Position numbers and translations under genes: made by a program
Notes under the pieces: model-generated
What the model saw: the letters and a program-made list of their open reading frames with translations, nothing else
Databases searched by the model: none
Told to the model about the DNA's origin: nothing
Source: Pseudomonas alcaliphila JAB1
Lineage (GTDB): Bacteria; Pseudomonadota; Gammaproteobacteria; Pseudomonadales; Pseudomonadaceae
DNA length: 64,000 nucleotides
Assembly (NCBI RefSeq): GCF_001941865.1
Contig: NZ_CP016162.1
Coordinates: 4,339,501-4,403,500 of the forward strand
Direction of reading: 5' to 3'
In this document: piece after piece, positions 26,553-34,599 of the stretch
Numbering within the stretch: position 1 is the stretch's first letter
Layout of the letters: each line of letters starts with the position of its first letter

Positions 26553-26762
26553 ATGAAGCTACTACGGATCTTTGCCGCCGTGTTCATGTTCGCCGGCATC
26601 CTCGCGGGCTGCCTGGCCCTTCTGCTGCTGGTGCTTCTGATGGTGCGCTTTCCGCCCCTGCTGATCGCCGTACTGCTGGCGTGCTGGATTTTCTGCCGCC
26701 TCGTGAAGGCGCTAGCCCCCGGAACAGCAGCGGCAAAGTCCAACACGACACCACCGAACTAA
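26553..26762 (+). CDS. Small hydrophobic membrane protein
   Basis: A 69-residue protein with two hydrophobic segments (about 5-31 and 34-49) and a short basic, polar tail. GAGGAG precedes the ATG at good spacing, and it follows the RadC-like gene by 13 bases. No family recognised. Confidence 0.6.
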   Translation: MKLLRIFAAVFMFAGILAGCLALLLLVLLMVRFPPLLIAVLLACWIFCRLVKALAPGTAAAKSNTTPPN

Positions 26763-26821
26763 TCACTACCCCGAGCCGCCAGGCATGCACTGGCCGCCTC
26801 AACTCGATTGGGAGCATGACG

Positions 26822-27127
26822 ATGAACAGACAGTGCCTGATCTGCGACTCCAGCGCCGTGCTGACACGGGACGCAGCCAAAGGGCTGACCCTTCTGGCCG
26901 GGTTGCTCAATGGCGCAATCAAGGGCGCTCAGCGCCCACATGAGGGGAGCGGCCATGCCGATCTTCTCAGCGGCCTGGCAGCAGTCGCACCCGCGTACCC
27001 GGAGGCGCGGAAGGCGGCAGAGGATGTCGTGCGGTTTCACTTCGCCGGCTTCGACTGCCTGTGCCTACGCTGCGGCGCTGTGTTCGACGAGACAGCAGCA
27101 AGTAAGGAGGGCCTTAGCCCCGGCTGA
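26822..27127 (+). CDS. Small Cys-pair protein
   Basis: A 101-residue protein with an N-terminal CLICDS pair and a C-terminal CLRCGAVFDE pair that could form a split zinc ribbon, like the larger protein at 22558. The middle is Ala/Gly-rich and helical. It starts after CATGACG with a weak site (GGGAGC further up). It overlaps the convergent XRE regulator by 14 bases at their 3' ends. Function unknown. Confidence 0.6.
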   Translation: MNRQCLICDSSAVLTRDAAKGLTLLAGLLNGAIKGAQRPHEGSGHADLLSGLAAVAPAYPEARKAAEDVVRFHFAGFDCLCLRCGAVFDETAASKEGLSPG

Positions 27128-27461
27128 GGCGCTCCACCAGACGCTCCACAAACTCCAGCACCAGCGCACGATCATCCGAGTTCAACGTGGACAGCAGCCC
27201 CTGCAGTCGACGCGCCTGGTCTTCCGGGCGCGAACTGCCCTCGGTCAGCAGGTCGGCGGTTTCACAACCGAAGACCTTCGCCAGTTCAACCAGACGCTCG
27301 ACGTTGGGCATCACGACGCCACGCTCGATGCGTGAAACGGCCTCACTACCGATCCCCAATCGCTCCGCGACCTGCTCCTGACTCAGCTTGCAGCACACTC
27401 GCTGGCGAGCAATTGCCCGGCCCACGACTTCCGCCAGCTGCTTCGAATCGCTTTTTGACAT
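27114..27461 (-). CDS. XRE-family transcriptional regulator
   Basis: A 115-residue repressor-like protein. The helix-turn-helix occupies about residues 13-67 (ARQRVCCKLSQEQVAERLG, then SEAVSRIERGVVMPNVERL). The C-terminal part is charged and probably dimerises. It is transcribed away from the gene at 27592. The 130-base gap between them holds clustered GTTG/CAAC palindromes, its probable operators. Confidence 0.88.
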   Translation of the reverse strand: MSKSDSKQLAEVVGRAIARQRVCCKLSQEQVAERLGIGSEAVSRIERGVVMPNVERLVELAKVFGCETADLLTEGSSRPEDQARRLQGLLSTLNSDDRALVLEFVERLVERLSRG

Positions 27462-27485
27462 GCCACCCTCCAGATCGACCTGGAT

Positions 27486-27556
27486 GGTTGGGCATCAACC
27501 CGTTGACATGAAGGACCTCACAAACCGAGACTCAACCCATAAGGTTGATATTCAAC
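27486..27556. promoter_or_regulatory. Clustered GTTG/CAAC palindromes, probable XRE operators
   Basis: Within 71 bases lie GGTTG-GGCAT-CAACC (27486-27500), CAAC-CC-GTTG (27496-27505), TCAACC-CATAA-GGTTGA (27532-27548) and GTTGA-TAT-TCAAC (27544-27556). They sit 25-95 bases upstream of the XRE start, in the divergent promoter region. Overlapping dyads of one half-site suggest cooperative autoregulation. Confidence 0.65.
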
Positions 27557-27591
27557 TTTTCCTCCAACTCCAAGCAGGGAGCACAAAACAG

Positions 27592-27945
27592 ATGTATGTC
27601 ATCTCCGGACTGAACGAAGCGCAGATCGAAAGTCTCGTGCGCAGCAAAGCGTCCTTCGAGATCAACGGTCTCAGGGGCAACTTCATGGCCGGCATCAAAC
27701 TGGTCGAAACCAAGATTGAAAGCTTGGGGATGAAGTGCCGCGTCAAGAGCGATACGAAAAGCGCACTCGCTCAAGGTGGGGCAATTGGCGCGCTTGCCAG
27801 CCTGGCTTCGGTCCCTGTCACCCTTTCAGTCGTAACGCTAACCGCTGCAGCCAGCGCCGGGCACAACCTCTTGACCCGCAACCCGGACTACGAAATCCTC
27901 AAGGACTACGTGAATCAACGGCTCAGGGTCATCTACAAGAAATAA
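27592..27945 (+). CDS. Unrecognised protein with hydrophobic segment
   Basis: A 117-residue protein of unknown family. It begins MYVISGLNEAQIESLV, has a basic middle part, then a hydrophobic Gly/Ala stretch at about 61-87 that could span or insert into a membrane, and a C-terminal NPDYEILKDYVNQRLRV. The ATG 27592 is preferred over one 84 bases upstream (27508) because it follows CAGGGAG and leaves the operator cluster outside the gene. Being divergent from the XRE gene, it is its likely target. Confidence 0.55.
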   Translation: MYVISGLNEAQIESLVRSKASFEINGLRGNFMAGIKLVETKIESLGMKCRVKSDTKSALAQGGAIGALASLASVPVTLSVVTLTAAASAGHNLLTRNPDYEILKDYVNQRLRVIYKK

Positions 27946-28106
27946 CTCCGCCCCCTCTGAAAAAAGCCAGTGGTTCGGCACAGGTGTAATAAAGCGAGCA
28001 AGTGTCGACCGATACCGAATTGGACACGGCCCGACACCTGCAGCTTAAAAGCCACGCCCCTAACCACCTACATATAAGCCCCTAAGAATCCTGGAATAGA
28101 CCGATT

Positions 28107-29282
28107 ATGAAAAGATTGATAGGAATCACCCTAGTCGCACTAGCCATAACCGGCTGCAAATCCGAAATCGACAATGCAGAGACCGTTATCAGAAATGGGC
28201 TTATCTATAAATACGGCGAAACCGATCCATTTACCGGACTGGTACTAAACACTCCAGCAGGAATCCCCGGCATATCAGCGCTTTGCAACTCCCAAGTCGA
28301 GAAAGGTCGCTACAGCGGAAAAAGCGAGTGTTTCTAAAACTCTCAGAAGGTGTACGAGGTTGAGTTCTCGGCAGGCAGCAAGGACGGAACAGAGACCGTA
28401 TTCGATGCAGAAACCGGAAAAACGAAATTCGTCAAGAACTGGAAAAGCAATCGCCTACACGGAACAGCAGAGGAATACCTCAACGGAACCCTGATAAGCC
28501 GAAAAGAATACAAAGATGGCCTGCAAGACGGAGATGAGGCCGGCTGGTCCGAAGACGGCCAAACGAAACTGACCGATATCACTTGGAGCAATGGCAAAGA
28601 ACTAAACGGCTTTAAAACCCAATTCAATACCAGCTTCAATTACCCATCAGGTAGATATAACTACCTAAACGGCCAACTGCACGGACAACAACTCACCTAC
28701 AGCAGAACAAACAGCGGAAAACAGTACACGCATATCGAGAGTAATTTCCAAAATGGGAAACAGGACGGCATATTCAAAAGGTATATCAGCACCCCAAACA
28801 CAGACACGATCCAGCAGGATCTTGAAATCCACTATAAAAATGACGACACCGTATCTGGGTGGTTTAGGCAGTACAGCAAAGTAGACGGGAGACTCATACA
28901 AGAAATCAAGCTGATTCGAGCTCCCAATGACGAAGGCAAAGGCTTTTACGATGACTATCCCGGCACCTTAGTGCCAGACGGTCTTATCAAGAAATATAAT
29001 GCCTTGCTTGATACAACTACTGGCGAAGAGCTCTGGGTCAACGGGGTAAAAGTTGACCATCCTCCTCAACTCCAAGAAAGCCAGGAGTATAGTATTAATA
29101 TACGGAAAGAAGAGACTCCGCGCGAAGAGTATCTCGCCGACAGTACACAAGCATTTTCATCTGAGGGCTGCCTGGATGCTTGGATCACCGCCTATCGAAA
29201 AGAAATTGGTGATGAAGCCATGATCGTGAGCGAGCAAATAAATGAGTGGGAGGACTGGTGTAGCGAAGGGAAGCTGCCTTAA
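28107..29282 (+). pseudogene. YwqK/MORN-type lipoprotein interrupted by an in-frame stop
   Basis: Two pieces in the same frame make one lipoprotein. Residues 1-76 carry a signal peptide with lipobox ITGC and end at a TAA (28335-28337). After the stop the frame stays open for 315 codons to 29282. That second part has repeated MORN-like units: KNWKSNRLHGTAEEYLNG, RKEYKDGLQDGDEAGW and YLNGQLHGQQLTY. YwqK-type proteins continue through this point, so a sense codon probably mutated to TAA. There is no length change. The region is clearly AT-richer than its neighbours, indicating a separate origin. The downstream piece could in principle be translated on its own, but lacks a good start. Confidence 0.75.
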
Positions 29283-29293
29283 CTGGTGTCGAT

Positions 29294-29358
29294 AAACGGT
29301 TGACATTTGACTGAAGGGGCCTCAATGGTCCCCTCAGTTGAACCACCGTTTTTTTTTG
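29294..29358 (+). terminator. Long-stem terminator after the YwqK gene
   Basis: AAACGGT (29294-29300) pairs with ACCGTTT (29345-29351), enclosing a second stem (about 29311-29337, CTGAAGGGG with CCCCTCAG). A T-run to 29357 follows. It starts 12 bases after the stop codon of the lipoprotein frame. Confidence 0.8.
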
Positions 29359-29765
29359 ATTTACCTGCATACCGGCAGCCAGCCTTACATCCATGCCTCA
29401 CAGAGCGTCTCAGCCTGCGCCAGCACCAGTTGTGCCATCTCCGCTTGTACTTAAGCAGTATTTGATTACCCAATAGCCGCAGTTTGGCACGCACACTGCC
29501 GTGCTTGCTTCAATCGGCCGCCTTGTTCTTGCGCAGACTACTGGTCAATTAATGAGCAATTCTAGCCAACGTCTCGTCGTCCAGCTCGTGTACCGAAGCC
29601 ACGCTGGCCAAGGCATCACAGAAACCAGCTCATCGTCATTAAGACCAAGCTGATCGCCGCGCTCGCAGCATTATCCATACCCTCATTTCTTGCCCGCCAC
29701 TTGGTGAACCGGTACCATCTGGCTCTATTTAAGCGCATACCCGTGAAGGGGCTGCGTCCCCCCCT
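29359..29765. other. 407 bases without a recognisable gene
   Basis: No frame here shows a recognisable protein or a good ribosome binding site on either strand. It separates the AT-rich lipoprotein gene from the methyltransferase and may be debris from an earlier rearrangement. Confidence 0.5.
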
Positions 29766-29792
29766 GAGCGCAAAATGGCGCTCTTTTATTTT
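29766..29792 (+). terminator. Terminator-like hairpin upstream of the methyltransferase
   Basis: GAGCGC (29766-29771) and GCGCTC (29778-29783) form a 6-bp stem with loop AAAATG, followed by TTTTATTTT. It lies 25 bases before the methyltransferase ATG. It would block read-through from the left and argues against the longer start at 29775, which lies inside the stem. Confidence 0.65.
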
Positions 29793-29816
29793 CCCCTTGG
29801 CGTGTTGGCTAGCTCA

Positions 29817-31403
29817 ATGAATCACAAGGATTCAATCCCGGTCATCGACCTCTTTGCGGGGCCAGGTGGACTCGGAGAGGGATTCTCTTCCATCGGCGGT
29901 CATGAAAAGGGAACACGCAAGTTCAAGCTTCGTGTCTCGATCGAGAAGGATCCAGTCGCTCACGCGACACTCTCCCTACGCGCGCTGTTCCGCGCCTTTC
30001 CGAAAGGCGAAGCGCCTGAAGCTTACTACCAGTACACTCGGGGCGAGATTACCCGTGAAGAGCTGTTCAGGCATCCGGACGTCCCGGCGGAAGCTGTGGA
30101 AGCCTCGCAAGAGGCAAAGCTCGCGGAGCTTGGCAAGGATTCACATGAGGACATCGACCGTTGGATCAGTGGAGCCTTGAGTGGCGCAAATGAATGGGTT
30201 CTCATCGGCGGTCCACCGTGCCAGGCATACTCGGTAGCCGGCCGCGCCCGTCGGACCCGCGAGACCTTGGAGGAATTTGAGAGCGACGAGAAGCACTTTC
30301 TATACAAGGAATACCTGCGGATTATTCGCGAGTTCAAACCAACAATCTTCGTCATGGAGAACGTAAAAGGCATCCTGTCCTCGCAACACAGTGGATCGCA
30401 CATCTTCCAACAGATTCTCGAAGACCTTTCGAGTCCCGCAGGAGATCTTTCGTACCGCATCCGCTCCTTTGTCGTCGCTGACGAAGCGGAAAACTTGGAT
30501 CCGCACGACTTCATCATCCAAGCCGAGCGCTACGGTCTCCCACAGGCACGACACCGAGTTATATTGTTCGGTGTTCGCTCTGATGTCGCATCGAACTGTC
30601 CCGCATTGCTGGAGCGTCCTCACAACCTGGTGCTGGAACCCAGTCAAACGGCGTTTACCGTTGACCAAGCCTTATCGGGACTCCCCCCACTGCGTAGCAA
30701 GATTTCAAGGGGAGGAGACTCCCTTGAATCTTGGCTTGCAGCATTGGATGAGGCCAGCTCTATCCTTTTTCGCTCTTATGTAGCCGGTCGAGGTGATCTA
30801 ATAGATACCATTCGAACTGCAGCGCTCGACGCACAGCGATTGAACTCAAACGGCAGTCGGTACATATCTTGGAACGTAGCTCCAAAGATGAGTCCCAAAC
30901 AACGGGAGTGGTTCCTCGACCCCAGGCTTGGGGGAGTCCTGCAGCATGAGGCAAGGAGTCATATGCGCTCTGACCTGCATAGATATATTTTTGCTGCAAG
31001 CTTCGCAAAGCTTTACGGAACCTCCCCGAAAATACATCAGTTCCCCGAGCAACTCCTGCCAGCTCATGAGAACGTTTCTTCCGCCTCAGTCCCCTTCAGT
31101 GACCGTTTCAGGGTTCAAATGGCGGATGGCCCATCTACGACTGTTGTTGCTCACATAGCCAAAGATGGCCATTACTACATACACCCCGATCCGAGTCAGT
31201 GCCGGAGCTTGACTGTTCGCGAAGCTGCACGACTGCAGACCTTCCCTGACAATTACTTCTTCGAAGGTAACAGAACACAGCAGTACACACAGGTCGGAAA
31301 CGCTGTGCCGCCACTTCTAGCTCGGAAAATCGCAGCTATCGTTGCAGCGGTCATCGACTCTTATCGGGCAGGGAAAACTCGCCAAAAATTGCAGGGCCTC
31401 TGA
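29817..31403 (+). CDS. DNA (cytosine-5) methyltransferase
   Basis: A 528-residue C5 methyltransferase. Motif I (VIDLFAGPGGLGEGF), motif IV with the catalytic cysteine in GGPPCQAYSVAGR (about C135), motif VI ENVKG, motif VIII QARHRVILFG and motif X VGNAVPPLLARKI are all intact. The target-recognition region between VIII and X is long (about 190 residues). Recognition sequence unknown. It converges on the vsr gene, and their 3' ends overlap by 53 bases. It probably protects host DNA from the restriction-like operon on the opposite strand and creates the T:G mismatches that Vsr repairs. Confidence 0.93.
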   Translation: MNHKDSIPVIDLFAGPGGLGEGFSSIGGHEKGTRKFKLRVSIEKDPVAHATLSLRALFRAFPKGEAPEAYYQYTRGEITREELFRHPDVPAEAVEASQEAKLAELGKDSHEDIDRWISGALSGANEWVLIGGPPCQAYSVAGRARRTRETLEEFESDEKHFLYKEYLRIIREFKPTIFVMENVKGILSSQHSGSHIFQQILEDLSSPAGDLSYRIRSFVVADEAENLDPHDFIIQAERYGLPQARHRVILFGVRSDVASNCPALLERPHNLVLEPSQTAFTVDQALSGLPPLRSKISRGGDSLESWLAALDEASSILFRSYVAGRGDLIDTIRTAALDAQRLNSNGSRYISWNVAPKMSPKQREWFLDPRLGGVLQHEARSHMRSDLHRYIFAASFAKLYGTSPKIHQFPEQLLPAHENVSSASVPFSDRFRVQMADGPSTTVVAHIAKDGHYYIHPDPSQCRSLTVREAARLQTFPDNYFFEGNRTQQYTQVGNAVPPLLARKIAAIVAAVIDSYRAGKTRQKLQGL

Positions 31404-31812
31404 TCCAAGCGGACAGCATATCGGGAAAGGCTTCCAATGCCTGAGAGTCTCGGGTCAGACATTCCCACACAACGACAACTCGCCAACCTGCCTCTGCCAA
31501 CGCAATCTGCGCCCTTAGATCCCTCTCGACATTAGCCTCGAACTTTCTCCGCCAGAACTCGGTGCGAGTGGAAGGGATCTTTGCCTTGGAACAACCTTGA
31601 TGCATATGCCAAAAGCATCCGTGCACAAAAAGCGCGACCTTCCACTTGGGAAGAACGACATCGGGGACTCCGGGCAAGTCCTTCCTATGCAACCTGAAAC
31701 GATAACCCGCCTTGAAAAGGACGCGACGTACAAGCATCTCTGGCTTGGTGTCCTTTCCCCGTATTCCCGACATCATTCGGCTGCGGATCAGTGTATTGAC
31801 TACATCTGTCAC
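31351..31812 (-). CDS. vsr: Very-short-patch-repair endonuclease Vsr
   Basis: A 153-residue Vsr nickase, which cuts next to T:G mismatches formed by deamination of 5-methylcytosine. Key residues are all present: D51 in GVPDVVLP, H64 in LFVHGCFWHMHQGC, and H69 with H71 nearby. It uses a GTG start that overlaps the AIPR stop codon by 4 bases, making it the last gene of the six-gene minus-strand operon. Its final 53 bases overlap the convergent methyltransferase gene, an unusually intimate dcm-vsr pairing. Confidence 0.93.
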   Translation of the reverse strand: MTDVVNTLIRSRMMSGIRGKDTKPEMLVRRVLFKAGYRFRLHRKDLPGVPDVVLPKWKVALFVHGCFWHMHQGCSKAKIPSTRTEFWRRKFEANVERDLRAQIALAEAGWRVVVVWECLTRDSQALEAFPDMLSAWIRGPAIFGEFSLPDKSR

Positions 31813-33593
31813 AGTCCCCCCCGACGCGCCTCCGGAATATCAATGGAAGGGGCAGAGAATGGCCGGGAGAACATGGCCTCTCGACACTCTGGACGCTTCG
31901 CCCATTCAGAGATCATTCTGCCGTTAGAGGTCTCATGAAGCCGATCATTGATCTCCCGAACCCAGATTTCAATCTGCTCAACAAGCTGAGGAGATACACC
32001 TTGTCTACTCCAGATCCGTTCGAGATCAAAAGACTCGCCGTAAGTTTTTGAAACCAACGCAACAGAGTAAGCAGTAACGTTGGCAAGAAAGGCTGGTACC
32101 AATGGCCGCGCCGCCTTATGGACTGCTTTGAAAAGTAATGCTTTCGAGACAATAGCCTTGAAATAGGCAACATCAGGAACGAAAGCCTTCCCTTCAGCTT
32201 CCACTTCAGCCATGCCAGACATGAATCGATCAAAGCACTTCTGTGCACCAAGACTGACAACGTCAGCTTGGCCATCCCACGCCATGAGGTATTTTGCCAA
32301 CTCGGTTTTTGTAATTTTCCTCGAGGTTGGTACAGATTCCTTCAGCGCGCGGAGTTTGGCAGGGGTCACGCCCTCTCGGGCAAGAAGAGTGTTGTAACTG
32401 CCTGCCGCCCTCTCATAGAACCAGCGCCCAGTACCGTCAGGGCAGTAGACCGAGAGCGACAACCGCTCAATATCGACATGAAACGGTTTATTGGCAGACA
32501 GGTCTGATTGACGCACAGAATTCTGACTATTTGCATATCGCGATATATCGGAAACAAGAGACTCCTCTTTTGAAGGATCCTCCTCTTTCATGACGATGAT
32601 TTTGGCTGGCACGCGAACCTTGCTCAGATCCGTATCTGCATATTTTTTCTTGGCAAAGAAAATTGACGCAGTAGTCTGGCCGCCATTAACGATTTGCATC
32701 CCCCGCAACCAAACTATGCCAGGTGAACCATCTGCGGCACGGTCAAGTCGCATTTCATCAGCGACCAATACAATTCCGTTGTTGTATGCCATGAATCTTT
32801 CCGGGGCATTCCTGAGAGTATTCTGGAGCCCTGCATTCACGCCCCGGGCCTTCACGCTCAAGAATGAGCGGACATTGGCCTCAAGTAGACGAGAGCCAAA
32901 TTTCTCATAGACAAACCGAAGCGCCTCACCTGGAATTGCAGTCAGTGCGTAGTCATAGTCCCCGGTGTCACCTGGCACAAAGACACAGGGTAGTGGGGAA
33001 CCAGATACCTCATTGAAGTCAACGACAAGCTCATCACGTGGCTTACCTTCGGAGCGATGCCGAAATAGCCGTTCGATGTCCATGACTTCAAGCTTCACGT
33101 ACTTTCCACCAACGTCTCGGGCTTTGAAACTCTTCGACTTAGCTATGCCGTCCGTGAGTACGTAGACACGAACCTGTTCAAGCCCGTCGTAAATTTCCCG
33201 AATCGTCAGCGCAAGGGAGTGGACATCGCTTGACGGATCCAGCTTATCGGCGATACGCCCCGCTGCGCAGAGCTCCAAGAAGCGAACACACTGAGCCGCC
33301 GCCGTCTTCACGTCTTGGTCGGGTATCGGCTTCAGGCCTTCGAAACCCTCGTAGAGACTCACAAAAAGGTCAAGCTGGTCGGCCTCTTCAGACATGGCAT
33401 AGCCGCTCAAGCGCAGATTCGCATTGCCTACCTTCCCTTGAAAGTGACAGACGACCGGCTCGAAGGTCATTCCGGCATCAACGAGGTGCTGCATCACTAC
33501 TTCAGAGAAAACGAGCTCAGCAAAGGGGGATCCGTCGCTCATCTGAGCCGCGATCTCGCCCCTGGTCTCAGCGAAGAATTCGTCAAGCGTCAT
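31809..33593 (-). CDS. AIPR-family protein
   Basis: A 594-residue protein with the AIPR (abortive infection phage resistance) domain. The hallmark segment is visible in the middle: NVRSFLSVKARGVNAGLQNTL, then FMAYNNGIVLVADE and LRGMQIVNGGQTTASIFFAK. AIPR proteins accompany restriction-like systems, but their activity is poorly defined. It overlaps the upstream DUF4420 gene by 11 bases and vsr by 4. This gene, vsr and the methyltransferase are visibly less GC-rich than the next two genes upstream in the operon. Confidence 0.88.
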   Translation of the reverse strand: MTLDEFFAETRGEIAAQMSDGSPFAELVFSEVVMQHLVDAGMTFEPVVCHFQGKVGNANLRLSGYAMSEEADQLDLFVSLYEGFEGLKPIPDQDVKTAAAQCVRFLELCAAGRIADKLDPSSDVHSLALTIREIYDGLEQVRVYVLTDGIAKSKSFKARDVGGKYVKLEVMDIERLFRHRSEGKPRDELVVDFNEVSGSPLPCVFVPGDTGDYDYALTAIPGEALRFVYEKFGSRLLEANVRSFLSVKARGVNAGLQNTLRNAPERFMAYNNGIVLVADEMRLDRAADGSPGIVWLRGMQIVNGGQTTASIFFAKKKYADTDLSKVRVPAKIIVMKEEDPSKEESLVSDISRYANSQNSVRQSDLSANKPFHVDIERLSLSVYCPDGTGRWFYERAAGSYNTLLAREGVTPAKLRALKESVPTSRKITKTELAKYLMAWDGQADVVSLGAQKCFDRFMSGMAEVEAEGKAFVPDVAYFKAIVSKALLFKAVHKAARPLVPAFLANVTAYSVALVSKTYGESFDLERIWSRQGVSPQLVEQIEIWVREINDRLHETSNGRMISEWAKRPECREAMFSRPFSAPSIDIPEARRGGL

Positions 33594-34599
33594 CCGTTAC
33601 TCCTAGTAGCTTTAAAGCCACGTCGAGGTCCACGAGAAAATCCCCGGCGTGATCAAGATTGATTTCGTAAATTGCTCTTGTGACACCAGCTGGAACGGCT
33701 CCTACCGTCAGCCGTGGAAAGCCCGCAGACACGGAGAGAGTCCGCCTCTCCTTCGACTCGAACCTTCGGGAGTATTGGCCCGCGTGGGCGTCTGAGTAGC
33801 CAGCGACCATGAGCCTTTCGTGCAGGAAGTCGATCAACTCGGGCTCACCGCCTAGACGTCGTTCGACCTCCCCAACCATCTCGGGAAGGGTCGCGCCACC
33901 CTCTCCTCTGGCGAACCTGACAGCCGCAAGGAACAGCGGCGAGGCGACTGCATCGTCCAACTGCTCCAACGAGCCAATCTTCACCGGAAAGCCGGATGAG
34001 GACATCGTCGCCTTGACCTCTATAGCCCCGTCTCCCAAAAGGAAATCCTGAGGGGCATCGTCGGGCCCAACCCAGCCTTTGAGGATCGTCTCCGGAGAAA
34101 TCCCCGCATCGAAAAGAATGCCCATGAAGAAGAGCTCTCCCGCCAGACCGAGTTCCGCCTCGGGGCTGAGAGGTCCCGCGCCGCGCGACATGAACTGCTG
34201 CCACATGCGCACCCGGCGCAGCATGGTCCGCAGAACAGCGGCCTCGCCCTCCGCCGCGCAGCCGTCCATGGCCCCGGCAACGTCGCCGACCATTTCCACG
34301 AACAGTTCGGGACTTCCCGACTCCTTCCTAGACAACGCTATCCAAGTCTTGCCATCGCCGCGAGGATCCGCCCGAACGACCTCGAACCCCCTGCCCTCGG
34401 GCAGTCGCTCGGACGAACCGAGACGGGCCGTCGGAAAGCGAGCCAGAAGAGCCTCCTCGTTACCGGGGAAGCGCCGAGCAGCCAAGAGTTCGCACTCGCC
34501 GACGGGAGTCACGGCGATACCGCGCCAGCCGCTCTCCTCCCCACTGCGTCCGGAGAGCGCCTCCCAAGCGGCGACGAACTCGTCAATTGGCCGGGGCAT
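33583..34599 (-). CDS. DUF4420 PD-(D/E)XK nuclease-like protein
   Basis: A 338-residue protein annotated in relatives as a PD-(D/E)XK motif protein (DUF4420). The nuclease core is readable: the helix glutamate in LGLAGELFFMGILFD, the acidic residue in QDFLLGDG, and the E-x-K pair in GAIEVKATMSS. It is the likely DNA-cutting subunit of the operon. Its start lies 17 bases inside the end of the Z1 gene and its end overlaps the AIPR start by 11 bases, so translation is tightly coupled. GC content is high, like the Z1 gene. Confidence 0.85.
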   Translation of the reverse strand: MPRPIDEFVAAWEALSGRSGEESGWRGIAVTPVGECELLAARRFPGNEEALLARFPTARLGSSERLPEGRGFEVVRADPRGDGKTWIALSRKESGSPELFVEMVGDVAGAMDGCAAEGEAAVLRTMLRRVRMWQQFMSRGAGPLSPEAELGLAGELFFMGILFDAGISPETILKGWVGPDDAPQDFLLGDGAIEVKATMSSSGFPVKIGSLEQLDDAVASPLFLAAVRFARGEGGATLPEMVGEVERRLGGEPELIDFLHERLMVAGYSDAHAGQYSRRFESKERRTLSVSAGFPRLTVGAVPAGVTRAIYEINLDHAGDFLVDLDVALKLLGVTDDA

